From Pycnococcus provasolii (taxonomy: Eukaryota > Chlorophyta > Pseudoscourfieldiophyceae > Pseudoscourfieldiales), in assembly GCA_049487715.1 (NCBI GenBank), contig CP150560.1, positions 124,001 to 188,000 on the forward strand: DNA of 64,000 nucleotides, written 5' to 3'. Below the pieces are notes generated by a model. That model ran no database searches. It was not told the DNA's origin and saw nothing but the letters and a program-made list of their open reading frames with translations. Of this stretch, positions 15,727 to 26,000 are shown piece after piece. Numbering within the stretch: the first letter of the stretch is position 1; every line of letters starts with the position of its first letter. A program made the position numbers and the translations under genes.

Positions 15727-18700
15727 TGACTGTGGGTGACGACGACTCCGTGACGGCAACAACGCTCGCGATTGGTCTCGTGACGGGTGTCAGGATCGAC
15801 GGAGGGAGCATGAAGGCGAGTGCGCGCGAATACTGTTTCGCCCACTCAATCTCCTCGTGGCCAGCATCCTCGAGCACGTACACGAGCCGGCTCGGGCCAA
15901 GTCCCTGCTCCCTGAGCGATCGCACGTACTCCTCGTTGTACGCGACAAGAAGGCGGTCGACGCTGATGCGGTCGCTGTCGCGCGTTCCGGTGAACTCGCG
16001 CGTTCCAAACCCAACAAAGATGCGATTCGGAAGCCCGCCTCGGTAGCCTGAAATCTCCTTGAGGTACCGACCTCCACCAGCCCAGATGGCTGGCGAGAGA
16101 ACAATCGTGCTGGCAAACGCGTGCGGGTGACGCATGCTCATCGTGATGGCGGACATGGCGCCGAAGCTCGACCCGCCGAAGGCGAGGTGGCGGCTGGAGA
16201 AGGACACGCCGTACTTGGCGCGAACCATCGGCATGAGATCGTCGACGACCCAGTCGCAGTACTTCTTAGCACCGCCACCTGGCCAGTTCTCCGCGTCGCG
16301 CCTGAAATCGCCGTCGCCAGATCCGGGAGGGAACGTGAGGTAATCCATCGTCCTCTCATCCACGCCCGCATGGTCGATACCAACCACGACGCACGGCGGA
16401 ATCTTGCCCGACGAGATCAACTCGGCGGTGGCATGCCCCGCACGCCACGTGTCGTGATCGTCATCGTCGCTTGTGACTTCGAACAGGTTCTGGCCGTCGT
16501 TCAGCACGACACATGGCCATCCGTCCTCCGTGGGCGGATTCTCGATGTGAAATCCCGGCGGCGTCCACACGCGAACTCGTCTCACCTCTGCGTTCCACGT
16601 GCTCAGCTTGCTTGCGACGGAATTGTCGAGCTTGAGGATCGTCAGCATGCCTCCGGCATGCTCTTCTTGAGATTCGACGATGCCGCGCAACGCCATCGCC
16701 GCTTTTTCTTCCGCCTCGGCAGTCTCCTTGGCATCTAGCACCGCCCTTTCAGCAGCCTCGGCCAGCTGCTGCGCCTCGACGACCGCCTTCGCTTCCGCCT
16801 CAGCCTTCTCTCGGAACGCGGCTTCCTCCGCGGCTAGCCTTTCCTCGGCAAGCCTCTCCGCTTCGGCAAGCGCGTTGTACGCGTCCTGTTCTGGCGTCGT
16901 GGTCTCTTCTTCCGGCGTTCTCGGAGACTCGATGATGGGAGAAGATGTCTCGAATGGCGATTCCAGCCGAGGTGGGGTGGACGTCTCCGACGACGGCGGC
17001 GCGACTATGTTGTACGCATTATCAAGCCCTCGTCTCGCCTCTGCAAACGCCTTGGCGCGAGCTTCCGCCTCCTTCTGCCGAGAAATCTGGAGATCGTGCC
17101 TCGCCTTCGCGGCAGCCAGAGCCTTAGCCGTCACGGCATCCACCTTAGGATCAGTCGATGATAGCGGCGGCGTGGAAACGCTGCCAAGCTGCCAATCCGA
17201 GCCCATCTGAGACGCCTCCAATGCATCAGGCTCCGCCTTTCGCTGATCTGTCGTCGTCTGCAGCTCGTCCCAAGCATTGGCGAACATGTTCGACGCATCT
17301 TGCTCCACCGCCTTGAGTGTGGCGTTGCTGCCCTGTGATGCAGCCTTGGCCTCCGCAAACGCGCGAGCTCGAGCCTCCGCGTCTTTTCGTTTCCTAGCCT
17401 GCAGCTCTTCCCAGCGCGACGCATGCGCGAATGCGAATGTTTCCAGCTCATCCGAGGTTGGTTGGGGATTCGCGGCGGCGTTGAACACGTCCGCCTTGGG
17501 CAGAGCCGCCCCTTGAGCGAGGATGCCGCCTCCGGCACCACCACCACCTCCTCCAGATCCGTCGCCACCACCTCCTCCAAATCCGTTGCCACCACCTCCA
17601 CCAAATCCGTTGCCTCCGCCGAGCCCGTCGTTGAGCAGCTGCGCCGCCTTCGCCTCCGCGAACGCCTTGGCCCGTGCCGCCGCATCCATTTTTCGCTTTT
17701 CTTCGATGGCAGCCCTGGCGGCGGAATTCACCTGGTCTTGCAGTTTGTCAGATTGTGCGGTTTTGAGCTGTGCAGCTGTAGTTGACGACGAAGAAGAAGA
17801 AGAAGAAGAGCTGGAGGAGGATGGCGGTCCCATGAGACCACCTCCCGCTCGCTGCTGCTGCTGCGTTGTCGGAGGTCGCTGTGTCGTTGGTGTTGCACCT
17901 CCCCACGCCCCTCCACCTCCAGTTAGGTCGGGTGGTGATTGGCGATTCGCTTGCACGTCCTCTTGAGCCTTCGTCGCCGCAAATGCATCCGCAAATGCCC
18001 TGGCGTGCTCCTTTGGATCAATCTGACGTGGTTGTGGTGGTTGTGGTGGTTGTGGTGAAGGCCATTGAGCTTGGGATGTCTTTGCCTCCGCAAATGCCCG
18101 TGCGCGAGCTTCTGCATCTCGCTGTCGCTTGGTTTGCAAGTCGTGCTGAGCAACTTCGGCGAGACGAGCTCTTTCGTCTTCTGCTGCTGCTGAAGGTGGT
18201 GGTGGTGGTGGTGGTGGTGGTGGTTGGGAGGAGGAGGAAGAGAAGGAGAAGGAGGAGGAGGAGGAGAAAAAGTCGGTATTGATACGTTCCTGTGGTGGTG
18301 GTGGTGGTGGTGGTGGTGGTGGTGGCACGTTGTGTGGAGGTGGTGGTGGTGGTATGGGCGGTAGCGGTGGGGCGACCCCGTTGGACATCAGCTGCTCGTG
18401 CCGTCCCTGGTTTGTCATCATCTCCTCTTGTATTGGGTGCGCCGGTTTCTGGGTGATGGAGTCGTCGACGTGCCTTTCGACGGTTTTGAGCGTTTGGTCG
18501 TACTCCGGGTGAAGCCCCGCCTTGGCCTCAGCGAACGCGCGCGCGCGTTCTTCCGCTTCTTGTTTTCGTTTCTGCTGAAGTTGGTAGAATTTCCGCTGAG
18601 CTTCCGCCTCGAAGTCTCTCTCTTGGAACGAAGAGCCGCCTGAGGATTCGTCGCTTTGAGAAGAGGAGGATGAGCTGTGATTTTGTTGATTATTCGGATG

Positions 18701-18943
18701 ATGTGGCTGATACGACGACGACGACGACGACGCTAAAGATGACGAGTTTCTGCTATGCTGCTGCTGCTGCTGCTGCTGCTGAGCGCGTCGACGAAACCTG
18801 CTTCTCTGACGACCACTACCGTTCCGAACATGCGAAGACGACGACGACTTCCCCAACGGGAAAGCCCCGAAAGCCGCCGCCGCCGACGACGAAGGACAGG
18901 AAGGACGAGCTTTCCATGACTGAAAATGATGAGGAGAAGCCAT
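14918..18943 (-). CDS. Esterase with two starch-binding (CBM25-type) domains and RAFAEAK repeats
   Basis: The ATG at 18943 gives 1341 residues. The N-terminus (ASPHHFQSWKARPS, then Ser and Arg) fits a plastid transit peptide. Residues ~60-780 are low complexity (poly-Q, poly-P, poly-G) and carry about six copies of a helical unit like DAEARARAFAEAKA, followed by a Glu/Ala coiled coil. An alpha/beta-hydrolase of the Fes/EstD putative-esterase family spans roughly 780-1050, with the nucleophile motif AFGGSSFGAMSA near 923 and a catalytic His in DAGHEEIEW near 1031. Two CBM25-like domains end the protein; both keep the pattern GGYDGW or GGFDGW with a final DNNDGDDY or DNNDEQNY. CBM25/53 domains bind starch in plastid starch synthase III. 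A role at starch granules is inferred from this fusion; the substrate is unknown. Confidence 0.88.
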
Positions 18944-19788
18944 AAGTGCTGGGAGCCCACCTACAGTATTGAGGTTGTTGTACTGCAGTACCAAGCCTAA
19001 AGGTTATCAGGTTCTAAAGGGAATGACAATGACGCTGACAAGGAAAAAGGGAAAATGAATAAATGGGGTGGTGTCGGCGGAAAGAACTAATGGGGAGCGA
19101 GCGAGAAAACGAGGCCTGCAAAGCAGGACGACGAAGCAGGTTTGGGAAGGAATTCAGGGGAGGTGAGGGGCCCCGGAACCCGACCCTCGAGAAAAAAACA
19201 GGTGGAGAAAACAATATTTTTAGGAGAGGAAACGCAACGCGCCCGAAGCCGAAGGAGGGGGAGGGGGCCGGGAAACTTGCCACCAGCCCAAACGAAACTG
19301 CCCCGCCCCTTTATTACCCTGAACCCCAGGCTCTGAAAACCACGCGTAGTGGATAAGGAGAGAGTTCTAACCTGAGGGCTGTTTCTTTTCTTACCCTAAC
19401 TTTAACGTTGAGAACTAGGGTTGGCTTTTCGGGGTTACCATGCTTTTATCCGTTTTTCGGCTTCTTTTCGGGGTTACCATTTTCGGGGTTACCTTTGAGG
19501 TGTACCTTTGCATTGTTTTTGGGGTTTACATAGTCTACTACTCTGCTGTGTCATGTGTGGGTCTGCTCCGTGTGTGGGGGGGGGACCTGCGTAGGCGTGT
19601 GTGGGGAAAGTTCGACGAGGAAAAAGGCACGGATCCACCACCTACTAGCTAGGGGGAGGTAAGATAGAGTATTCGGAATGTGCTCGCAACAAAAAACAAA
19701 ACAAACATTGACAAACTTGTCACATACCCCTGATGCCTGAAGAATGAATGACACTTTATGTCTCCAACTTCGTTTCTAACTTCGTTTC
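18944..19788. other. Intergenic region
   Basis: This is the 5' flank of the esterase gene and the 3' flank of the PQ-loop gene. It has a short telomere-like pair (TTACCCTAAC near 19391 and CTAGGGTTGG near 19416) and three copies of TTTTCGGGGTTACC between about 19425 and 19493. Open frames here have no protein character. Confidence 0.5.
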
Positions 19789-21633
19789 TCATGCGCTCAC
19801 GCTCCGTTTGTGCACGAACATGGATCCTTGATAGGGTCTGCCGTCGCACGATGTTCCAAGTTGTGATGAACCCTCAACAATAATCGCCGTCTCGTCAGCC
19901 TCATCACCATCATCGCCATCTTCTTCCTTGGCCGTCTTCTTCTGCTCTCTTCTTCTTTGGTGCCGTCTGACCCTCGTTTCGAGGTCGTCGCGCAAGCAAA
20001 TCACCAAAAAAGCTGCCTCGGCCATGTGCATGAGCGCGTACGGAATCCATGTCGACGCACGCTCGCGCGTTCCCCAAATCTTTACACCAGTCAGGAAAAA
20101 CCCGCCGATGCAGTCAAAGCCGTACGTCGAGTAGCTCAGGCTGCCCGCGCCACGGCGAGTGCGCAGACTCGTCAGCACCTGCGGCACGAACTGAAGCATG
20201 ACCACGGCGGTGTTCAACAAGCCTACAACATCAGCCCACCGTGCAGCGAACGCGTCGCACGTTCCCCTCGCACGCTCGTGAAGCAGCGGGGGGAGCACGG
20301 CGACGATGCCAAGCGCCAGCGTGACGAGGAACGACGCGGCGGCGTCCGTGAAGATGGGAAGCTTCACTTGAGGAGACACGATGTGCTGTGGGGTTCTCGC
20401 GCATGCTCTGCCAGTGAACAGGAAACACATCGAGCAGCTGCGGCGAAGGTTGCGAGGAGTTCCTATCGCCGCCGACGACGATGCTGTGCGACGATGCCAC
20501 CTCAACCATCCACGACGCTGCTGCTGCTGCTGCTGCTTGTTGTGCTTTCCCGTCGACGAGCTCGACGCGAGGAGTGGCGGCACGCCGTACAGCGCCTCGC
20601 GCGCAGCCAACGTGAATGGGCCGACGACGTATGGATGATGATGATGCGTCTTGCTGACACGTGAAGTCGATGATGGTAGCAACGGTGTTTGTGGTGGCTT
20701 GTGAGATGGAACGATGGCGGTGGAGGTGGAAGGAGGAGGTGGTGGAGGGTGAGTCGGATAGGCGGCTGTGGCAGAAGATTCAGGCACGAGAAGTAGCGGC
20801 TGCATTAGAAGCTTCTCCTCTTGCTGCTGCTGCTGCCCATCGTCGTAATCATCATCATCCGAATACACGCGAGGTGATGGTGGTGCAGACATGCTGCGAG
20901 AAATGATTGACGACGATGCTCTCCTCGACGTCGTCTCCGGAGAAGGGCAGTGGATGTGCAGAACATGTGCACGTCTCACCCATGCCTTGACGTGCAGCAG
21001 GGTGGCCAAGTAACACACGCAGATCATCACGCTCGTCAGGTATCCGGTGAGACTTCCATACCAAACGAGCAGCGAAGGTGAGCATTTTGCTAGACCCTCG
21101 ATTTTGCACAGGTTGATTTGATCGTAGTGTAGCACCAAGAGATTGGCGGCGTTGAGTGCGGAGCTAAGATGGCACAACACGAGCGAGTTCCAGCTGAGAG
21201 ACGCGAGACTGCTTGCGGCTTTCTCGGCAGCGGTCTCCTCGTCGCTACTTTCCTCGGTGATCAAAACAACACGATGGTAATTATGACGGGACTCCTCATT
21301 ATCGCCGTCATCGTCGTCGTTGCCTTCTCTTCGTTGTTGTTGTTGTTGTTGTCGTCGTGCATCTCCCGCTGTTGTCGAGAGAATCTTCCAAATCTGCGGT
21401 ATAGCATTCAGTGGCACCACTACCACCGCAAACCATCCTAACACGAGCAGAAAGCCTTCAACGTCCACGAGGCTGTGCAGACACCCGGTGGTAACCCATC
21501 CACGACCGACGATCGTCTCGAGCAGAGAAAGTTGCGAAGACGTGGCGGCGATGTGGCTGCTGTTGGTGCTGCTGCTGCTGCTGCTGGTAGTGTTGAACCA
21601 CCACAGCAGCAAATTCGCCGTCGGTGGTGCCAT
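19789..21633 (-). CDS. PQ-loop repeat membrane protein
   Basis: The 614-residue protein has two PQ-loop signatures far apart: VVPLNAIPQIWKIL (PQ at residues 79-80) and LQFVPQVLTSLRTRRGAG (near residue 480) followed by SLSYSTYGFD. About seven hydrophobic segments are visible: VEGFLLVLGWFAVVVVPL, LCHLSSALNAANLLVL, SLTGYLTSVMICVCYL, LVTLALGIVAVLPPLL and the two PQ helices among them. A long hydrophilic cytosolic insert (roughly residues 230-410) contains poly-Q, poly-P, poly-S and poly-D runs and separates the two halves. PQ-loop proteins include cystinosin-like lysosomal amino-acid exporters, the KDEL receptor and SWEET-like carriers. The substrate cannot be told. The low-complexity insert is unusual for the family. 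Confidence 0.82.
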   Translation of the reverse strand: MAPPTANLLLWWFNTTSSSSSSTNSSHIAATSSQLSLLETIVGRGWVTTGCLHSLVDVEGFLLVLGWFAVVVVPLNAIPQIWKILSTTAGDARRQQQQQQRREGNDDDDGDNEESRHNYHRVVLITEESSDEETAAEKAASSLASLSWNSLVLCHLSSALNAANLLVLHYDQINLCKIEGLAKCSPSLLVWYGSLTGYLTSVMICVCYLATLLHVKAWVRRAHVLHIHCPSPETTSRRASSSIISRSMSAPPSPRVYSDDDDYDDGQQQQQEEKLLMQPLLLVPESSATAAYPTHPPPPPPSTSTAIVPSHKPPQTPLLPSSTSRVSKTHHHHPYVVGPFTLAAREALYGVPPLLASSSSTGKHNKQQQQQQRRGWLRWHRRTASSSAAIGTPRNLRRSCSMCFLFTGRACARTPQHIVSPQVKLPIFTDAAASFLVTLALGIVAVLPPLLHERARGTCDAFAARWADVVGLLNTAVVMLQFVPQVLTSLRTRRGAGSLSYSTYGFDCIGGFFLTGVKIWGTRERASTWIPYALMHMAEAAFLVICLRDDLETRVRRHQRRREQKKTAKEEDGDDGDEADETAIIVEGSSQLGTSCDGRPYQGSMFVHKRSVSA

Positions 21634-21963
21634 TATTATGGTTTGTTATGGAGGATTTCGTTCAGTGCTGGACTGCTGGGGCCTTTGCGAGCGAGGGGCA
21701 AACTTGTCGCAGCAGCACGTGCGGGCTGGAGCGAGCGACTCGGGAGCGGGGGGGAATTCGAGATCAACAAAATATTAAAAAAATATGGACGGAGGGGAAG
21801 CATCTGTGTTTTTTTTCCAACGGGCATGTTTTGCATGCATTTTCGGGAATCGGGGATTTCCAGGGAAAAATCTGGTGGGAGCAAGTGGGGCCATTGGGGA
21901 TCCCGGTTGAGCAAACATTCATTCATAAATGGCGGCGCACACGTTCCCGACGTTTACATCGTG

Positions 21964-21984
21964 TGGGACCTCCCGGAGGTCCCA
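21964..21984. repeat. Perfect 21-bp palindrome
   Basis: The arms TGGGACCTCC and GGAGGTCCCA are exact reverse complements around a single C, 330 bp upstream of the PQ-loop start. It could be a protein-binding site. Confidence 0.75.
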
Positions 21985-22002
21985 TATACGTAATTTTCGC
22001 AT

Positions 22003-22005
22003 CGC

Positions 22006-22048
<43 letters not shown>

Positions 22049-22061
22049 ACCACCACCACCA
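22003..22061 (+). repeat. Trinucleotide microsatellite (CCG)n(CCA)n
   Basis: About twelve CCG units pass directly into about seven CCA units. The tract is intergenic. Confidence 0.95.
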
Positions 22062-22339
22062 AGAAACCGACCACCAGTTTTCATGACTATCCCCTTCAGG
22101 AAGGCGGCAGACACCATCCAATCCCAATGCGTGTGGGATTGGATGCAAGACTAAACACTTACTTGAACACTTAAACACAAAAGGGCGCAGGTATAGAAGA
22201 GGATCTCCGTTTGCAGTAGCAAGAGCAAAGGAATCGGAGGATCCATTGACGGGGGACGGACAACAATGGCGGGCCGCGCTGAATGGGAAAAAGAAGATAG
22301 TGCCAAAACTTGTGCGTATTGTCGCACCGCGGTTGCATG

Positions 22340-22580
22340 AGGTGTCTCCGGTTGCACTGGCTGCGGAGGCGGAGGGGAAGCAAAAGGGCCACGGCTCGCG
22401 TCCGGCCATGGCTGCAGTGGGAAGTGTCTTGGGCGAGCGCACGAACCGCAGGACGAAGCTCGAGGAGTCCCATTGCACAGGCTGCGGCTCCCGGGGAGGG
22501 ACAGCGAGGCCACGGCTCGCGACCGGCGATGGCTGCGGTAGGCAGTGTGCTCGGCGAGCGGACCGACCGGAAGAGCATGT
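22340..22580 (+). repeat. Two-copy 121-bp tandem duplication
   Basis: Words such as TTGCAC, GGCTGCGG and GCCACGGCTCGCG recur exactly 121 bp apart (for example 22352/22473 and 22388/22509), followed by similar ATGGCTGC and GGCGAGCG words. The period is not a multiple of three and the copies have diverged by roughly 15-20%, which suggests non-coding DNA. Confidence 0.75.
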
Positions 22581-23037
22581 GGAGGATGCGGAGCTCGATG
22601 TCGATACCGCTCTGCTCGCCCAAAAGCTTCAAAGGATGATAAAGGATGGAACACGTCCGTACGGTGTGCAAGAACCGATAGAATTGACCAGAATAGAAAA
22701 AGGCGATTTGTTTGAGGCAATGATTGGAGACATGATCCGACGCATCGCGAGCAGACATGGATGGACGCTGAGAGCACGCAAGGCCCGTACTGGTCAAGAT
22801 CTTACGCTCGCTGTCGATGGCTCAAGATCAACGTTAAATCGTCAAGTATGTTTCAGTTTGCTGGAGATTTTCAGCTCATGATGAGTCATAATGAGTGAAA
22901 CCGGCATTCACAATTTTTTTTTTTCAAAAAACCAACCTTGGGTATGATGATATAAGTTACATTTCGAATAAAAATATGTCTCCTCCCCTCCCCCGCCCCT
23001 TCCCTTCTCTCTCCCCATCACTTTCTCCTCCTCCACT

Positions 23038-26000
23038 CTAATCGACGGAGCAAAGCAGGCCCACGCCACGCATGATCCATTTCTGCTTCGGGTCCTCCGT
23101 GCGAAGCTGGAAAGTCGTGATGAAGTTGAGGCCTGTCCTTTTCTTCACGCGATACGTTGGGCAGTCGTAGATGCCATCCTTCTTCACGTCCTTCTGCTGA
23201 ACTCCAGTCACGAAAAGCACTGGCAGCGCGTGGAAGAGCTTCTTCGGCTCCGAGTCCACGAGGCGATTCTCCTTTCCACTCCACGCGCATCCGTCCAGGT
23301 AAAGGCCGTAGACGTACACACCCTCGTTGGGCGCGTCGCGCAGAGCCTCCACCTCCTTGGGAGGGTGCGTAACCTCGGAGCTCATGACAACGTCGTCGAG
23401 CGCCCACTTCTCCGCGGCGTGCTTGCGGTTCACCTCCTGCTTCATCGCCGTCAGGAAGCCCTGCGGGTTGAAAAAGCCGGTCATCCAGTACGCCTTTGGC
23501 CGTCCGCTGTTCAGCCACTTGAACAGCTGATCGTAGCGCTGCTGCATGCCCACGAACCACACTCCGAGCGTGCCAGCCTCCCACGAGATTGCCGTCCAGT
23601 TCGCGGGAATGCGTGCGTCGAACAGAGCGTCGAGCGCGTCGATGAGAGGTCCAGCGAGCGCCACCGTACCGGCAATGGCGAGTCGAAGGTTGATGAGCGT
23701 GTCTTGCGTCAGTTTCATGATCCTGTTCAGTCGGTCAATCTCCTGGCGCAAGTGAACGTTCAGAGGGGCCGTTGCTCCGCCCTGAACCTTCTTCAGCTTC
23801 TCCTTCGTGTCCTCACCCCCGAACATCTTAGGCACCTTGCCGAGCAGATCCTCCGCAATCTCGTCGACAATCTCCTCGCGCGACTTGCCACTGCCGCCAC
23901 CTCCGCTCTTCGGCATCGTGTCCATGATTGTGATCACCGCCTCGCTCACCTGAATCTCACGGAAGGTAAGATCGGCGTTCGGGTGAAGTCCGAAAATCTC
24001 AGGCGATTCGGACGGCGGCAACTTCTCAATTTCTGCGCGGAACACCGCAATGTCCGTGGAGTCAGGCACCTTGTATCCCGGGAAGAGCTCGTATCCCTTC
24101 TCGAGCACACCCTGGTGGTAGTACTTCTCCGCGTACGTGCCCATCAGAAGCTGGTCAAAGTCGTCCGTGATGCGGCCACCGTACTGGATGTCGTTCACCA
24201 TGTATCGCACGGTGGGCCACGTCGGGCTCGGCGCCTTCTTCGCCTCCATCTCCATGACGTGATTTTGCAGGAACATGGTGATGGCGTTGAGATCGGACGC
24301 GTTGTACTCGTAGCGAATGTTCCAGCCAATCGGCCCGAACTTTCGGCGCTCCTGCACCACGCTGTGAAGGAAGCACTGCACGAACAGCAGCTGGCGCCAC
24401 TCGAAGCGCTGCACCGTGTCAATCATGTCCTGGTTCACCCACGCGTAGCTTGCACGCAGGCCAGCCTTCATGCCGACGGGCGCCTCGTTCGTGATCTTGA
24501 TCGACATCTGCAGCAGGCCAATGGGGAACTGCGGATGCGGCTCAGCCGTGATCCAGAGCCTGAAGTCCTCGTGAAGTTCATCCGCCTTCACGAGGAACTG
24601 CTCCACCTCCGAGAGGTACGCAAGTCCCAGGTGCATGTTCTGCAGCAGAACCCAGTGCCCCTCGACGGTGGCTGACGACAGGTACTTGCGAGCAATCACC
24701 TCCTGTCCCTGTCCCATGGACACGCCCAGCGTTTTGATTTTCTTTTTCTTCGCCAGGTCCTCGATGAGTTTCGTGGGATCGGCACCAGCAGAGAGCAGGC
24801 AGATGAGCGGGATGCGAGGCGTTGACTCGCTCCACGTGTGATCCATGTTCAGGGGCACGCTCTCGACGAACCTCTGTCCAATCGCCTCGGCGATGTACTC
24901 CTGCGCGACGATCAGCGTGCGATCGACGCGGAACGCCTTCGTGATGACCATCTTGTCAAACTTGGTCATGCGGTCTTGGTAGTCGGGCACGTTCGCCTTT
25001 TCGGGCTCCTCGAGGTCGTACCACTGCCTCCAGAGTCCGTCGTTTCGGTACACGGAGTCCTGTAGGTCGTTGAACGTTGACATGCTCGACGTGGCGACGA
25101 TGTTCAGCCAAATCATGTCAGACAGCCAGTCCTTGGGCTTTTTGCGCACGGCGTTGATGTCCAGCGCCGCACCACCCTTGAGGAAGATGCTGACGTCATC
25201 GAACGTCAGCTTCTTGGCGGAGATCTGGATGGCATTCGTGAGCATGAGAGCGAACACGAGCTTGTGGCGCTCGAACAGTCCACGCTGAATGTACAGGTAA
25301 ACGCTGTACGTGAGATACTCGATGATGTTGTTGATACGCTTGCTTGGCATCGCCGCCTTCTCGGAAAGGTCGATGGCAAGCAGGTACAGGTCATTGAACT
25401 GTGCCAGAGACGTCTGGTACATGACGTTCACCTTGCTGAAGTCTGCAATCAAGAAGTAAATCAAACCCGCGCGGTGTGCGATGCTGCGGTACTCCTCGCA
25501 AGCCTCCGTAATGCGCACGTTCGTCTCGTTCGCCGTTTGCAGCTTCTCTCCAACCTCCTGCGCGGTGGACTTGGTCATTGCCAGCACGTCAATCAGCTCC
25601 GTGTCATCCAGCAAGTTGCCCGTGGACGACGACAGGCGGTAGAGCAGGTCGTCCTCCAGCTGCTTAATTTTCTTCCTGTAGGATGCCACCTCCTCCACAA
25701 GCTGCTGACGCTGCTCCTCCAGCTCGTGCTTCTCTTTCAGAATGAGCTTAGCCAGCAGCTGATCCTCGAGACCAGCCATGGTGACGGTGAAGTCGATGAC
25801 GGTCACCTTTGCGCTCATCTCAGGAGTGAAGTGCGGGTTAGGCAGACGCGTCGTCGCGAACAAGCAGAATGTCGGCGTGAAGTCGCACTCCTTGTCTGCC
25901 AAAGCGATCATGTATCCCTTGCCCTTCTTGATGGCTCGCTTCTCAAGCACGGGATCCAAAACAGGGTCGAGCACCTCTTCGATATTCTCAATAAGCATCG

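Larger units (their letters stand above)
21634..23037. other. Intergenic region with repeats, no supported gene
   Basis: The region lies between the PQ-loop start and the dynein 3' end. It holds a perfect palindrome at 21964, a (CCG)n(CCA)n run at 22003 and a 121-bp tandem duplication at 22340. A plus-strand frame ending at 22881 lacks a proper start, although its last part (about 22590-22846, before a GTATGT donor-like word) has protein-like composition. Two overlapping antisense frames are no better. I cannot support a gene here. Confidence 0.5.

Noticed and set aside
22246-22881. A 211-codon plus-strand ORF
   Set aside because: It begins at TTG, crosses a duplication whose copies are in different frames, and shows no known domain.
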